The notes beneath the pieces were generated by a model that saw only the letters and a list, made by a program, of their open reading frames with translations, made no database searches and was not told the DNA's origin. A DNA stretch of 64,000 bases, taken from an uncultured Alphaproteobacteria bacterium. GTDB lineage: Bacteria; Pseudomonadota; Alphaproteobacteria; HIMB59; GCA-002718135. This document shows, piece after piece, positions 32,831 through 44,618 of this stretch (the stretch's first letter is position 1; each line of letters opens with the position of its first letter). Position numbers and translations under genes: made by a program. The DNA is taken from positions 1 to 64,000 of the forward strand of contig CACJRY010000002.1 of the NCBI GenBank assembly GCA_902595855.1. The letters run 5' to 3'.

Positions 32831-33247
32831 ATGATTGTTTACAATTTGATTTGCTCCGAGTGTAATTATCCTTTTGAGGGATGGTTTGACAGTAGTGCAG
32901 CATTTGATAGCCAGAAAAAAAGAAAATTAATCAACTGTCCAAATTGTGACAGCAATAGCGTAAAAAAAACTCTTGTCGCCCCTAACGTAGGTAAAAAAAG
33001 TAACTCCAAAAACCGATCAAATAAAAAAGCTATTGCTAGTAATATAAATAAAATAAAAAAAATAGTTGAAGAAAATTTTGAATATGTGGGTGATAAATTT
33101 ACGAATGAAGCAAAAAAAATTAAATATGGTGAGACGGAAGATAGGCCAATATATGGTGAAGCAACTGCTGAACAAACCAAAGAACTTATTGATGAGGATA
33201 TCAGTGTCACACCACTTCCATTTCAGCCTAATAAAAAAAATAACTAA
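32831..33247 (+). CDS. DUF1178 family protein
   Basis: MIVYNLICSECNYPFEGWFDSSAAFDSQKKRKLINCPNCDS; EQTKELIDEDISVTPLPF. Confidence 0.87.
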   Translation: MIVYNLICSECNYPFEGWFDSSAAFDSQKKRKLINCPNCDSNSVKKTLVAPNVGKKSNSKNRSNKKAIASNINKIKKIVEENFEYVGDKFTNEAKKIKYGETEDRPIYGEATAEQTKELIDEDISVTPLPFQPNKKNN

Positions 33248-33945
33248 TTTAATTTACAACTACAAAAATAATTTACTCTAGTCATTTGTGACAGGCGCCA
33301 TTCTTTTTTCAAAGGCTGATATTCTAAACCCTTGAATTTGATATTTTTAAAATTATTTTCTCTTAAAATATATTCCAATTCATTTGGTTTTATAAATTTA
33401 TAATATGTATGAGTATTGATTGGGATCCATTTAAGATAGTTTTCTGCTATATCTATAGTAAGAAGTTTAGATAGAAGATTTCTATTTATAGTAGATATAA
33501 TAAGCTTTCCATTTGGATTTAAATTAAATTGAATTTTTTCTAAAAAATATTTCCAATTTGAAAGATGTTCTAAAACTTCAAAAATTATTATCATGTCAAA
33601 TTTGGAATTTATCCTCTCTTTTTCAAAGTTAAGAGTTTTATAATTTATCTTTAAATTATTTTGTTTTGCATGAATTCTAGCAGCATGGATGTTTTCTTTT
33701 ACAAAATCTATTCCAGTGACATTAGCTCCTAGTTTTGCAAGTTCCTCAGAAATGAGACCACCACCACATCCTAAATCTAAAATTTTAATTTTTTCTAAGT
33801 TTTTTTTATTAAATATTTCCTGTATAAATTTAATTCTTATGGGTTGAATATCATGCAAGGTTTTAAATTTGCCATTTTTTTGCCACCACTCGCTTGCAAG
33901 TCCCGAAAAATGATCAAATTCACTTCTTTTTAATTTAAAACTCAT
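33244..33945 (-). CDS. ubiG: Ubiquinone biosynthesis O-methyltransferase
   Basis: FDHFSGLASEWWQKNGKFKTLHDIQPIRIKFI, ILDLGCGGGLISEELAKLGANVTGID. Confidence 0.95.
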   Translation of the reverse strand: MSFKLKRSEFDHFSGLASEWWQKNGKFKTLHDIQPIRIKFIQEIFNKKNLEKIKILDLGCGGGLISEELAKLGANVTGIDFVKENIHAARIHAKQNNLKINYKTLNFEKERINSKFDMIIIFEVLEHLSNWKYFLEKIQFNLNPNGKLIISTINRNLLSKLLTIDIAENYLKWIPINTHTYYKFIKPNELEYILRENNFKNIKFKGLEYQPLKKEWRLSQMTRVNYFCSCKLN

Positions 33946-34009
33946 CTTAAATCTTGTTTTTTATACTAATAATAATAATACCCAAGAAGATTTAAAAGTT
34001 TAAATATCA

Positions 34010-35215
34010 ATGAATACAATTGTAATGAAATTTGGAGGCACATCAGTTGCAGGAACTGAAAAGCTAAAAAACATAGCAAATATAGTTAAAAATCACTTAT
34101 CAAATAATAAAATTATAGTTGTTTTGTCGGCAATGGCAGGAGAAACTAATAAACTCCAGAGTTATCTAGATGAATTTCGTTCGCAAAATTCAATAGAAAG
34201 TGATCTAGTTCTAACATCAGGTGAGCAGGTAACAATTGGATTACTTTCTGCCGCATTAAAAAATTTAGGAGTTAAATCAATCCCTCTTCTTGGATGGCAA
34301 GTGCCTTTAATTACTGATGAAAATTATGAAAACGCTAAAATTCTTAAAATAGATAAAAAAAGAATTGAAGACTATTTGATAGATAATGATGTTATTGTAC
34401 TTGCAGGTTTTCAAGGAATAAATTTAAACGGAAAAATAACTTCCTTAGGTAGAGGGGGCTCTGATACAACAGCTGTTGCAATTGCTTCAGCAATAGAGGC
34501 TGAGAGATGTGACATTTATACTGATGTCGAAGGAGTATTTACAACCGATCCCAATATTGAGAAAAATGCAAAAAAAATATCTAAACTTTCATATGAGGAA
34601 ATGCTTGAAATGGCATCAACTGGAGCTAAGGTTCTGCACACAAGATCAGTAGAACTTGCGATGAAAAATAATTTGACATTACAAGTTTTATCTTCATTAA
34701 CAAAAAAAACAGGCACTTTTATAGTTAATGAAAAACAATTAATAGAAAAAGAAATTGTTAGCGGTGTTAGTTATAGTAGAAGTGAAGCTAAAGTAACTAT
34801 TTCTGGAATATTAGATAAACCAGGTATTTCTGCAAAAATTTTTGGATTGATGTCTGAAAATAATATTAACGTAGATATGATCGTTCAAAATATTTCTCAG
34901 GATGGTGTATCTGCAAATATTACATTTACTATCAATCAAAAAGATCATGATTTGACCAAATTGGTGATTGAAAATAGTCAAAATATTTTGAGTTATAAAT
35001 CTTTATTGCTAGATAAAAATGTAGCTAAAGTTTCTGTTATTGGAATGGGAATGATGTCTCAGGCTGGGGTCGCAGAAAAAATGTTTAAAACACTTGCTAA
35101 AAATTCAATCAATATACTTGCTATTTCAACTTCAGAAATTAAAATTAGCGTTTTAATTGATGAAAAACACGCAAATATTGCTGTAAAATCTCTTCATGAA
35201 GTTTATAATTTATAA
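34010..35215 (+). CDS. lysC: Aspartate kinase
   Basis: VMKFGGTSVAGTEKLKNIA, LGRGGSDTTAVAIASAI, DVEGVFTTDP, C-terminal ACT domains. Confidence 0.96.
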   Translation: MNTIVMKFGGTSVAGTEKLKNIANIVKNHLSNNKIIVVLSAMAGETNKLQSYLDEFRSQNSIESDLVLTSGEQVTIGLLSAALKNLGVKSIPLLGWQVPLITDENYENAKILKIDKKRIEDYLIDNDVIVLAGFQGINLNGKITSLGRGGSDTTAVAIASAIEAERCDIYTDVEGVFTTDPNIEKNAKKISKLSYEEMLEMASTGAKVLHTRSVELAMKNNLTLQVLSSLTKKTGTFIVNEKQLIEKEIVSGVSYSRSEAKVTISGILDKPGISAKIFGLMSENNINVDMIVQNISQDGVSANITFTINQKDHDLTKLVIENSQNILSYKSLLLDKNVAKVSVIGMGMMSQAGVAEKMFKTLAKNSINILAISTSEIKISVLIDEKHANIAVKSLHEVYNL

Positions 35216-35226
35216 AAAATTTTTAT

Positions 35227-36036
35227 ATGGATTCTGTAGGTCAAATACTAAAAAAAAATAGAGAATTAAAAAAATTAACGATTTCTAATATCTCAAAAGA
35301 ATTAAGAATTTCTGAAGAAATTATAATTAATTTTGAAAATGACTATCTTCAAAATGATATTAATTCAGTTTTTTTAATTGGCCATCTTAGATCTTATTGC
35401 AGTTTTTTAGAACTTGATCAGAAAGAAATTGTTAAACAATATAGAAATACACAATTTCCAAATGAGAACTTAAATCTCGAAATAAAAAAACCAATAGATG
35501 AAAAAAATTTTTTATTTGCAAATAAATTAATCTCACTTGTTTTAATAATAGTAATCTTTTTATCTTTTTATTTTCTATTTATAGAGGTTGATAAATCTGA
35601 GAGGGAATATGCTTTAATTCCTGATCTACCTGAAAATTATATTTCTACAGTTGAGAAAGCAAATTTGATTTCATCAAATGAAAAAAATAAAATTAAAAAA
35701 AAGGTGGATGAAAATCCTGCTAAATTAGATAATTATCCAAATTCATCAAGTGCAGTTGCTTCAATAGCTAAAAATGAAAATCATAAGTCCACAATTACTC
35801 TAAAGATTTTAGATGATGCTTGGTTACAATTAAGAGATGAAAATGATAATATTATAATCAGTAAGCTGATGAATAGAAATGATGAGTATTCATATGATAT
35901 CAATTTAAATTATTCAATTACTTCTGGAAATGCTGGTCATATAATGGTGATTATTGATAATAAAGTTAGAGGAAAGATAGGAAAAAAAGGACAAGTAGTT
36001 GACGCTTTGGTATTAAATAAAGATTTTAGTAATTAG
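35227..36036 (+). CDS. RodZ-like protein: HTH_25, one TM, DUF4115-like C-terminus
   Basis: [56 protein letters not shown]-terminal [19 protein letters not shown]. Confidence 0.83.
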   Translation: MDSVGQILKKNRELKKLTISNISKELRISEEIIINFENDYLQNDINSVFLIGHLRSYCSFLELDQKEIVKQYRNTQFPNENLNLEIKKPIDEKNFLFANKLISLVLIIVIFLSFYFLFIEVDKSEREYALIPDLPENYISTVEKANLISSNEKNKIKKKVDENPAKLDNYPNSSSAVASIAKNENHKSTITLKILDDAWLQLRDENDNIIISKLMNRNDEYSYDINLNYSITSGNAGHIMVIIDNKVRGKIGKKGQVVDALVLNKDFSN

Positions 36037-36040
36037 CTTT

Positions 36041-37132
36041 ATGTTAAGAACTTACCAAAAAATTCACAGAAGAAAAACGCGTGTAGTTAATGTTGGGAAT
36101 GTATTAATTGGAGGTGATAATCCGATATCAGTTCAGACAATGACAAACACATTAACTACTGACTCTAAATCTACAATTAATCAAATTAAAAGAATAGTTA
36201 AAGCAGGGGCAGATTTAGTTAGAGTATCAATACCTGATAAAGATTCATCTGAAAGCTTAAAACAAATAGTAAAAAATAGCAAAATTCCAATTATTGCCGA
36301 CATACATTTTCATTATAAAAGAGCTATAGAGTCTGCTGAAAATGGAGCTAGTTGTCTTAGAATTAATCCAGGTAACATTGGATCAAAAGAAAAAGTTAAA
36401 GATGTCATTAAAGCAGCGAAAAATAACAATTGTTCAATTAGGATAGGCGTAAATGGAGGCAGTCTTGAAAAAAAAATTTTGGAAAAGTACTCAGAGCCAA
36501 ATCCTGAAGCACTAGTTGAGAGCGCAATAAATAATATAAAAATATTAGAGGATAATGATTTTTTTAATTTTAAAATAAGTGTCAAATCATCCGATATCTT
36601 TATGGCAATAAAAGCTTACGAAGGTCTTTCAGAACTTTGTGATTACCCACTTCATCTTGGAATTACTGAAGCAGGAGCTAAAAGAACAGGCACAATAAAA
36701 TCATCTATTGGCATGGGTAATCTTTTATTAAATGGTATTGGTGACACAATAAGAGTTTCTCTATCTGATGAACCAGAAGAGGAGGTTAGAGTTGGTTTTG
36801 AAATATTAAAGAGTCTAGGAGTGAGAAACAGAGGTATAAAAATTATATCATGTCCTTCATGCGCAAGGCAACAATTTGAAGTAATTGATTTAGTAAAAAA
36901 ATTAGAAAAATCTCTAGAGGATATTGAAAAAACAATTACAGTTTCTATTATTGGTTGTGTTGTAAATGGTCCAGGGGAAGCAAACATGACAAATATAGGA
37001 ATAACTGGTGGTGGTAATAACACTCATATGATTTATGTTGATGGAAAAAAAGATCATATTGTCAAAGACAGAGATTTAGCTCCCTATCTCGAAGATATAA
37101 TTAGAAAAAAAGCAAAAAATAGTAGTATATAG
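36041..37132 (+). CDS. ispG: 4-hydroxy-3-methylbut-2-enyl-diphosphate synthase (flavodoxin type)
   Basis: [58 protein letters not shown]. Confidence 0.96.
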   Translation: MLRTYQKIHRRKTRVVNVGNVLIGGDNPISVQTMTNTLTTDSKSTINQIKRIVKAGADLVRVSIPDKDSSESLKQIVKNSKIPIIADIHFHYKRAIESAENGASCLRINPGNIGSKEKVKDVIKAAKNNNCSIRIGVNGGSLEKKILEKYSEPNPEALVESAINNIKILEDNDFFNFKISVKSSDIFMAIKAYEGLSELCDYPLHLGITEAGAKRTGTIKSSIGMGNLLLNGIGDTIRVSLSDEPEEEVRVGFEILKSLGVRNRGIKIISCPSCARQQFEVIDLVKKLEKSLEDIEKTITVSIIGCVVNGPGEANMTNIGITGGGNNTHMIYVDGKKDHIVKDRDLAPYLEDIIRKKAKNSSI

Positions 37133-37138
37133 AAAAGT

Positions 37139-38371
37139 ATGAAAATTAACCCAGTTAGAGGAACACATGATCTGTTTGGTAAAGAAATTAGAAAGTTTAA
37201 TTTTATTATTTCTCAAGTAAAAGATATTGCAAGAAAATTTGGTTTTAACGAAATTATAACTCCTATTTTTGAAAATACAGAATTGTTTAGAAAGCCCTTA
37301 GGTGAACAAAGTGACGTGGTCTTAAAAGAAATGTACACTTTTATTGACAGAAATGAAGATGAATTAACTTTGAGACCTGAATACACTACCCCAATGATAA
37401 GAGCTGCTTTATCAAATGGTCTTTTAAATAATTTGCCAGCTAAATTTTTTGGAACAGGACAGATGTTTAGAAGAGAAAGACCTCAAAAAGGCAGATATAG
37501 ACAATTCAATCAAATAAATTTTGAAAATTTTGGAACCAATGATTTTTTTGCAGATGTAGAAATGATAAGTTTAGCAAATCATTTACTAAAAAAAATTATA
37601 CCTGATAATAAAATTACTTTACATATAAACACTTTGGGGAGTAGAGAAAATTTAAAAAGTTATAAAAAAACTTTATCGAAGTATTTTAAAGATCATCAAA
37701 ATTTGCTATCAATTGATAGTGTAAGCAAGATAGACTCTAATCCTCTAAGAATATTAGACTCAAAAAATATTAAAGATAAAGAGGTAATTTTACAATCTCC
37801 TAAACTTATTGATATGATCACTCAAACAGATTTACAGAAATATGAAGAAATTAAAAATTGCTTGAAAGATTTAGATATCGCAATTTTTGAAGATTTTAAT
37901 CTTGTTCGAGGTTTGGATTATTATTGTCATACAGTATTTGAGTTTAAGACAAATGATATAGGTAGTCAGGATACTTTGATAGGTGGTGGTAGATATAATG
38001 GTTTAATAAAAAATCTTGGAGGCAAAGATATTCCTGGTATTGGATGGGCAGGAGGCATTGAGAGAATAATGTTATTGATGAAGGATACTAACCCTATCAC
38101 TACAGATATTCATTTATCAATTAAAGACTCAACTGCAAAAAAACATGCAATAAAAATATACTATTTTTTAATAAAAAATAATTTTTCTGTTTATTGGAAC
38201 TATAAATACAATCTTAAAAAATCTTTATCTCTAGCAAGTGAAAATAAAGTAAAATATATAATCATTGTTGGAGAAGAAGAAAAGATTAATAATAATTATG
38301 TTATCAAAAATTTATCTAATGGAGAACAAAAAACTGTTAGCTTAAATAATATATTAGATCATATTAAATGA
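37139..38371 (+). CDS. hisS: Histidine--tRNA ligase
   Basis: [63 protein letters not shown]. Confidence 0.96.
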   Translation: MKINPVRGTHDLFGKEIRKFNFIISQVKDIARKFGFNEIITPIFENTELFRKPLGEQSDVVLKEMYTFIDRNEDELTLRPEYTTPMIRAALSNGLLNNLPAKFFGTGQMFRRERPQKGRYRQFNQINFENFGTNDFFADVEMISLANHLLKKIIPDNKITLHINTLGSRENLKSYKKTLSKYFKDHQNLLSIDSVSKIDSNPLRILDSKNIKDKEVILQSPKLIDMITQTDLQKYEEIKNCLKDLDIAIFEDFNLVRGLDYYCHTVFEFKTNDIGSQDTLIGGGRYNGLIKNLGGKDIPGIGWAGGIERIMLLMKDTNPITTDIHLSIKDSTAKKHAIKIYYFLIKNNFSVYWNYKYNLKKSLSLASENKVKYIIIVGEEEKINNNYVIKNLSNGEQKTVSLNNILDHIK

Positions 38372-39444
38372 TTAATTTTGAAAAACAGTTTGATAACATT
38401 GAAAAAAAATTTAGAGAAATCGAAAATAATTTAAATAATCAATCTAATTTAGGTACTGAAAAATTAATAAAATTAAATAGAGAATATGCAGAGCTAACTC
38501 CTATAGTTGAAACAATATCAAAATATAAAAAAGAAAAAAAAGAAATAAGTGAGTTATCAAAATTATCTGAAGATAGTGATTTTTCAATAAAAGAAATGGC
38601 CGAAATAGAACTAAAAGAAAAAAAGAAATCTATAGCAATTTTGGAGAGTGATTTAATGAGACTTTTAATTCCAAAAGATGAAAATGACAAAAAAAACTCT
38701 ATTCTAGAAATTAGAGCAGGAACAGGAGGTGATGAAGCCTCTTTATTCGCGGCAGATTTATTTTCAATGTATCAACGGTTTTCAGACTTAAATAATTGGA
38801 CCTTTGAAATTTTATCAATCTCAGAGACGGGTTTAAAAGGAATAAAGGAAGTTATTTGTAATATTTCAGGAAACAATGTTTTTTCAAAATTAAAGTTTGA
38901 ATCAGGTGTTCACAGAGTTCAGAGAGTTCCAGCTACAGAAAGTAGTGGACGTGTCCATACCTCAGCTGCAACCGTTGCTGTTTTACCAGAGGCTGAAGAA
39001 GTAGATATTATCATTGAAGAGAAAGATTTAAGAATAGATGTTTTTAGATCTAGTGGGCCTGGGGGTCAGTCTGTTAATACCACAGATAGTGCTGTAAGAA
39101 TCACTCATATTCCAACAGGTATAGTTGTTTCACAGCAAGATGAAAAATCACAACATAAAAATAAAGCAAAAGCTCTTAAAATTTTAAGATCTAGAATACT
39201 AGATAATGAAATTCAAGAAAAAAATAAACAGAGGTCGCAAGATAGAAAAAATCAAGTTGGATCTGGCGATCGTTCAGAAAGAATAAGAACTTATAATTTT
39301 CCTCAAGGAAGAGTTTCAGATCATAGAATAAACTTAACTCTATATAATTTAACAGAGATACTTGAAGGTAACTTAGATGAATTAATTAATCCATTAATAG
39401 CTAACGAAGAAACCAACAAATTAGCTGAATTAGGCAATGAATGA
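38368..39444 (+). CDS. prfA: Peptide chain release factor 1
   Basis: [59 protein letters not shown]. Confidence 0.97.
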   Translation: MINFEKQFDNIEKKFREIENNLNNQSNLGTEKLIKLNREYAELTPIVETISKYKKEKKEISELSKLSEDSDFSIKEMAEIELKEKKKSIAILESDLMRLLIPKDENDKKNSILEIRAGTGGDEASLFAADLFSMYQRFSDLNNWTFEILSISETGLKGIKEVICNISGNNVFSKLKFESGVHRVQRVPATESSGRVHTSAATVAVLPEAEEVDIIIEEKDLRIDVFRSSGPGGQSVNTTDSAVRITHIPTGIVVSQQDEKSQHKNKAKALKILRSRILDNEIQEKNKQRSQDRKNQVGSGDRSERIRTYNFPQGRVSDHRINLTLYNLTEILEGNLDELINPLIANEETNKLAELGNE

Positions 39445-40267
39445 TTTTATTTCTTCTAATTTAAAAAAATTAAAAAATAATAATATTCCGAACCCAGAAA
39501 TCGACCTTAGAATATTATTAAATTATTCAAGAAATTCTAAGAATGAAATTATCCTTAGTAATTTCAATATAAATCAAATCAATATTGATAAATTTTATTC
39601 TATATTAAATAGAAGAATTTTGCATGAGCCTATTTCAAAAATAATTAACACGAAAAGTTTTTGGAAAGATAATTTTTATGTAAACAAATTTGTATTAGAT
39701 CCACGACCAGAAACAGAGTGTATTATTGAGGAAGCTTTAAAAATTTATAACAATAAAAAAAATCATTTTAAAATCTTAGATATAGGTACAGGATCAGGTG
39801 CGCTAGCAATTTCTTTGGCAAGAGAATTCGAAAATGCAGAGATATTAGCAGTAGATATATCTGAAGATGCCATTAAAGTTGCTAATAAAAATATTAGAGA
39901 AAAAAAATTAGATAAACAAATCAGGGTAAAAAAATCAACTTTTGAAAATATTGATGATGAATTTGATTTGATAGTATCTAATCCACCGTATTTAACAATA
40001 ACAGAAATGAAAAATGTCTCTGATGAAATTAGAAAATTTGAACCTGAAATTGCATTATATGGTGGAGATGATGGTTTAGATTTTTATAGAGAATTTGCAT
40101 TAAAAATTGACACAAAACTTACAAATACTGGATATTTTATATGCGAGATAGGTGCAAGCCAGTTTGATAAATGTATGGAAATTTTTAATGAATCTGGTCT
40201 AAAATTTATAAAAAAATCTCAAGATTTGCAAAAAAAAGATAGAATTATGAGCTTTTCAAAGCTATAG
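39437..40267 (+). CDS. prmC: Release factor glutamine methyltransferase
   Basis: [28 protein letters not shown] (NPPY). Confidence 0.95.
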   Translation: MNDFISSNLKKLKNNNIPNPEIDLRILLNYSRNSKNEIILSNFNINQINIDKFYSILNRRILHEPISKIINTKSFWKDNFYVNKFVLDPRPETECIIEEALKIYNNKKNHFKILDIGTGSGALAISLAREFENAEILAVDISEDAIKVANKNIREKKLDKQIRVKKSTFENIDDEFDLIVSNPPYLTITEMKNVSDEIRKFEPEIALYGGDDGLDFYREFALKIDTKLTNTGYFICEIGASQFDKCMEIFNESGLKFIKKSQDLQKKDRIMSFSKL

Positions 40268-40337
40268 AGTTGATAAATAAAGAAAATCGTAGTTTAAAAA
40301 TATTAAATTCTGAATTTTCACAAAACAATAATAAAAA

Positions 40338-40778
40338 ATGTATACCAAGAAAAATGGTCGAATGACCTTTAAATCGAACAGAAGACCTAATTTTAAGAGG
40401 AATAATAATTTCGTTTCTAAAAATAGGAACAAGGGGAATATTACTCAACAGTATAACAAATATTTAAAACTTGCTAAAGACACCTTTAGTTCAGGTGATA
40501 GAATTCAAGCTGAATATTATTATCAATTTACAGATCATTATTACCGCTTGATGATAGAACTAGGAATTAACCTAGAGGATCAAGATAGTTCAGAAGAGCC
40601 TAAAGCTTCAAATAATGAAAATCTAAATATAAATGAAATAAAAGAAGCATCTTCTGAAGATAAACCAAAATTAGTCGAGGATGATACAAAGGCTGAAGAG
40701 ATTGAGGAGGAGTCTATTGAGTCTGTTCCATTTATTTCAGAGCCTATTAAAAAGAAAAGAACCAGAACTATAAAATAG
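40338..40778 (+). CDS. DUF4167 domain protein
   Basis: Basic N-terminus, then NITQQYNKYLKLAKDTFSSGDRIQAEYYYQFTDHYYRLM; acidic C-terminus. Confidence 0.88.
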   Translation: MYTKKNGRMTFKSNRRPNFKRNNNFVSKNRNKGNITQQYNKYLKLAKDTFSSGDRIQAEYYYQFTDHYYRLMIELGINLEDQDSSEEPKASNNENLNINEIKEASSEDKPKLVEDDTKAEEIEEESIESVPFISEPIKKKRTRTIK

Positions 40779-42071
40779 TTATTCATATAAATTATTCAAA
40801 TGATTGGCTAAAATCATTTTATAATCTTTTTCAAATCTCATTAATTCATCTCCCTTTAAGATTTTACCGGATGGCAATTTTAATGTTAATGGGTTAATTT
40901 GTTTATTTTGATATATTATTTCATAATGAAGATGTGGGCCAGTTGATCTTCCAGTGTTTCCTACATATCCGATTACTTCACCTTGATTAACTCTTACTCC
41001 TTTACTAATTCCTTTTTTATAACCACTCAAATGGGCATATGCTGTTTTATACTCATTATTGTGACGTATTCTGATGTATTTTCCATATCCTCCATTTCTT
41101 CCCACATATTCAACTATACCATTACCTCCTGCATAAATTGGAGTTCCAATTGGAGCAGCAAAATCTATTCCTTTGTGCATTTTATTAAAACCTGAAATTG
41201 GATGTTTTCTCATACCAAAGCTAGAGGATAATTTCGCACCATCCAAGGGTGTTTTTAGTATAGATTTTTTTACATTTTTACCCTCTCTATTAAAATAATC
41301 TATAAAGCCCTCATTAGTAAAAAATTTAAAATATTCTAATATATTTTTACCAATTTCAATTTTAGCATACTCAATGTTTCCAATGGAAAAATCTACTGCA
41401 TTTTCAACAAATGTTTTTTCATAAGCAATAGACACCTGTGTATTTTTTTTTATATCTCTTTGAAAATCTAAATCAAAACTAAACAACTGGATTAATTTAA
41501 TTAAGACTTCGTTTGGAACATTATTTTCTATACCATCTGTGTAGAGTGAGTTAAGAATTATATACTCTTTTGACTCAATAGTAGAAAAAGTATTTAATTC
41601 TTTTTTTGTTACTTCCATCCTGTCTGATAAATTAATAATTAGTATAGTTTTATAATCTAACTCGATTATAATTTTTTTTGTTATATTTTTTTCATCACTA
41701 AAAAATGAAATTTTTTGATTAACTTTTAAGCCCTTAAGGTTAAATTCACTATTAACTAAATTGATTATTTCAAACTTATTATATTTAAAAAGAAAATTAT
41801 CTAAAATTTCTGAGAAAGTTTGCCCCTTTTTAACAGTAATGACTTCTTCACTTAGGTTTATAACTGAATTATCGATTGAGTCTTGAACTATTGAGGTTGG
41901 AGTCTGTTTTTTTTGTTCATTTACAATTTCTTTTTTTTGAATTTTCTTAGGTGTCGTATCAGAAACAATAATAGTTTTTTTAAAATTTAAATTTGATACA
42001 TTTGTTAAGAAAATATAAAAACCAAAAAAAATCAATACAAGTAAATTTATTTTTTTAAAACTTATTTGCAT
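40779..42071 (-). CDS. M23 family metallopeptidase with LysM-like N-terminal part
   Basis: GMRKHPISGFNKMHKGIDFAAPIGTPIYAGGNGIVEYVGRNGGYGKYIRIRH, GNTGRSTGPHLHYEI. Confidence 0.95.
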   Translation of the reverse strand: MQISFKKINLLVLIFFGFYIFLTNVSNLNFKKTIIVSDTTPKKIQKKEIVNEQKKQTPTSIVQDSIDNSVINLSEEVITVKKGQTFSEILDNFLFKYNKFEIINLVNSEFNLKGLKVNQKISFFSDEKNITKKIIIELDYKTILIINLSDRMEVTKKELNTFSTIESKEYIILNSLYTDGIENNVPNEVLIKLIQLFSFDLDFQRDIKKNTQVSIAYEKTFVENAVDFSIGNIEYAKIEIGKNILEYFKFFTNEGFIDYFNREGKNVKKSILKTPLDGAKLSSSFGMRKHPISGFNKMHKGIDFAAPIGTPIYAGGNGIVEYVGRNGGYGKYIRIRHNNEYKTAYAHLSGYKKGISKGVRVNQGEVIGYVGNTGRSTGPHLHYEIIYQNKQINPLTLKLPSGKILKGDELMRFEKDYKMILANHLNNLYE

Positions 42072-42074
42072 AGA

Positions 42075-42539
42075 TTATGTATATTTAGAATTGAAATAAA
42101 TAAGAGGTTTTAGTTTATCATTAAATTTAACTTTAAATACTTTACAAATAAATATGATATGATCCCCCTTTTTTATTTTATCTTGTATTTTACACTCTAA
42201 GTTGGATATACAATTTTTGATAATAGGAATTCCATTTCTTAAAAGCTGGTAGTCAATGTCTTTCCAATCTGGTTTTTTTTGTGCGAAGTTATCAGAAATA
42301 AATTTTTGTTTTTTGCTCAAAACATTTATTGAAATATATTTAGTATTTCTGAAAATTTTTAATTTTGAGGATTTTACATCAAGTGAAAACAATACCAAAG
42401 GTGGAGAAAGGGATAGCGATGAAAATGAATTAATTGTCTTTCCAAATAATTCAGAGTTTTTATTTGTCGCAATAACTGTAATACCAGTTGAAAATTTTGA
42501 TAATGTTTTTTTAAAGTTCTGTGAATTTACTTTTTTCAT
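42075..42539 (-). CDS. Flavin reductase family protein
   Basis: KFSTGITVIATNKNSELFGKTINSFSSLSLSPPLVLFSLD. Confidence 0.88.
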   Translation of the reverse strand: MKKVNSQNFKKTLSKFSTGITVIATNKNSELFGKTINSFSSLSLSPPLVLFSLDVKSSKLKIFRNTKYISINVLSKKQKFISDNFAQKKPDWKDIDYQLLRNGIPIIKNCISNLECKIQDKIKKGDHIIFICKVFKVKFNDKLKPLIYFNSKYT

Positions 42540-43036
42540 AAATCTTTTTGCATGATTATGGTGTCAATCCATTTACCTTTTTTGTAGCCAATATTTTTTA
42601 ATCTACCACAATTTTTAAAACCTAATTTCTTATGAACTTTAATTGATCCAACACTATCTATACTTCCTATTACTGCAACTATTTTTTTTATTTCTTTATT
42701 TTTTTTTGATGAAGTGATCAGTTTTTTTAATAATCTAAAACCTAGGCCTTTTTTTAAATAATTATGATGTATATATATTGTATTTTCAAAAACAAATCTG
42801 TAACCGCTTTTATCTCTAAATTTATTTAAATATGCAATACCAACTAATTTTTCATCAATCATTGCAGACAGATAAGGTAATTTCATTTTTGTAATATTTT
42901 TATAATTATGGGTAAAATCACCAAGACTAACTTTTTTTTCTTCAAAATTTGAGAAGGAATTATTTATGTAATAATTATATATTTTTAGTGCATCTCTTAA
43001 ATTCTTTTTTAGAAGAGGGGTTATTACTAAACTCAT
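42536..43036 (-). CDS. GNAT family N-acetyltransferase
   Basis: YIHHNYLKKGLGFRLLKKLI acetyl-CoA site, IGSIDSVGSIKVHKKLGFKNCGRLKNIGYKKGKWIDTIIMQ. Confidence 0.9.
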   Translation of the reverse strand: MSLVITPLLKKNLRDALKIYNYYINNSFSNFEEKKVSLGDFTHNYKNITKMKLPYLSAMIDEKLVGIAYLNKFRDKSGYRFVFENTIYIHHNYLKKGLGFRLLKKLITSSKKNKEIKKIVAVIGSIDSVGSIKVHKKLGFKNCGRLKNIGYKKGKWIDTIIMQKDL

Positions 43037-43091
43037 TTATTTTCTTTTTATAGATTTATTTTTAATTTAGAATAATTAATTAATAGATATT

Positions 43092-43166
43092 GGGTGCGTA
43101 GCTCAGCGGTAGAGCACTGCCTCGACACGGCAGGGGTCACAGGTTCAATCCCTGTCGCACCCACCA
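43092..43166 (+). tRNA. tRNA-Val(GAC), CCA encoded
   Basis: Hand fold: acceptor GGGTGCG/CGCACCC, D-arm GCTC..GAGC, anticodon stem CTGCC/GGCAG with loop TCGACAC, T-arm ACAGG-TTCAATC-CCTGT, 3' CCA. Confidence 0.93.
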
Positions 43167-43483
43167 GTATTTAATCTTTATCTAAATAAGAACAAATGTA
43201 TCCTCGTAATTCAAATGATTTATTGGTTGTGGCATATTTCAGCTTAAACTAAAAACTTTTACAGAATCACAATAATCTGATGATACACAAAGATTACTGG
43301 AAATTATTATTGAGTCTAAAAAATATAAATAAAATATGCTATGTATTTATATAATTTGTTAATTTAAAATATGTAAGAAATATTAAAAGCTATTTATAAG
43401 GTATTAAATTATTTAAAAAAGGTGTTAAAATTTTATATTTCATAAAAAATATCAAAATTGGGTCTGGAAAACAGGATTCATTA

Positions 43484-44614
43484 TTGAATAGTAATGAGGT
43501 TTTTAGAGAAACGAATTTGATGTTTCTCGGAACAAATTCTGATAACAATTTTATAATAACTGATATGGTTAATTTTGGTTTTTTATCAATATTTCCTTTT
43601 TTCTCTAAGCTCCTAGAAATTAACATAAATATAGTGATAAGTATTTTTTTTTTAGCTATTTTTTTAATTAGTTTAGCTCTGACAATTCTGTCTGTAATTA
43701 TATTAACAAAAAATAAAGTAAAAAAAATATTTCTAATAACTCTTACTTTATTTATTTATTATATTCTTTATGAAATCATACTCATAAAACATGCAGAGTA
43801 CTTTATTTATTTTTTTTGGGGTATTTTACCAATCTCAACTTTTTTAATTTTTAAATTAAGTAGAAAATATATATTTATTTTATTATTACTTTATTCTTTT
43901 TTAATTCCATTATTAGGATCATTAGTTTATTTTTCATTCTTAGGATTTTTTATTTTTTTGAATTTAATAATTTTAAGCTTGGATACAAATATCAAAATTA
44001 AAATTAAATATTTAACATTTCCTTATTTTGCAGTATTAATTTTGTATTTTTTTACAGAGTTATCAAATAATTACTCACAAATTAATTTAAAAAAAATTGA
44101 CCCAACTGCTGAGGTAAAGATATTAAGAAATGTTGGTAATAATTTAATACCAACATTATATGCAGGAATGGGCTTCATAAATAGTGATAATTTTAAACGT
44201 GAGTTTAGTGACAATGAAATTTTAAAATTAATTGGAAAAGTAGATGCTAACGAAAATAAAATTATTAAAAACTCAATAAGAAATCAAACTCAAATAACAA
44301 ATACAGATATTCAAATTCTAAAGAAAAAAATATTAAACATAGTTTTAGAGAATCCTTTGTTTATTTTTAGACTTTATACGGCTAAAATAGGTGTTTTGAT
44401 TGGTTATTTTATAGTGATTTGTAATATTTCTTTAATATTCTTTTTCTTAAATATTAAGAAAAATATATTTGGTGTCCCATTATTGTTTAACTTATTTTTT
44501 TCATCATTATTTCCAATAATTTCTATTCCATCTTTTATTTATTCTCTACCTTTTATTGCTTCAAGCATATCAATTTATTATTTTTCTATAATATTTAATA
44601 AGAAATTAATTTAA
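43484..44614 (+). CDS. Multi-pass membrane hypothetical protein, possibly 5'-truncated
   Basis: Track start is TTG at 43484; frame is open upstream to a stop at 43397-43399 with no ATG; many hydrophobic helices. Confidence 0.6.
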   Translation: MNSNEVFRETNLMFLGTNSDNNFIITDMVNFGFLSIFPFFSKLLEININIVISIFFLAIFLISLALTILSVIILTKNKVKKIFLITLTLFIYYILYEIILIKHAEYFIYFFWGILPISTFLIFKLSRKYIFILLLLYSFLIPLLGSLVYFSFLGFFIFLNLIILSLDTNIKIKIKYLTFPYFAVLILYFFTELSNNYSQINLKKIDPTAEVKILRNVGNNLIPTLYAGMGFINSDNFKREFSDNEILKLIGKVDANENKIIKNSIRNQTQITNTDIQILKKKILNIVLENPLFIFRLYTAKIGVLIGYFIVICNISLIFFFLNIKKNIFGVPLLFNLFFSSLFPIISIPSFIYSLPFIASSISIYYFSIIFNKKLI

Positions 44615-44618
44615 ATAA

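Noticed and set aside
32866-33210. 114-aa minus-strand ORF, plus the 33066-33281 plus ORF
   Set aside because: Both overlap the recognisable DUF1178 gene in other frames.
36652-37023. 123-aa minus-strand ORF (also 36313-36585)
   Set aside because: Antisense to ispG, whose motifs span the region.
42256-42555. 99-aa plus-strand ORF
   Set aside because: Antisense to the flavin reductase gene, which has a clear family signature.
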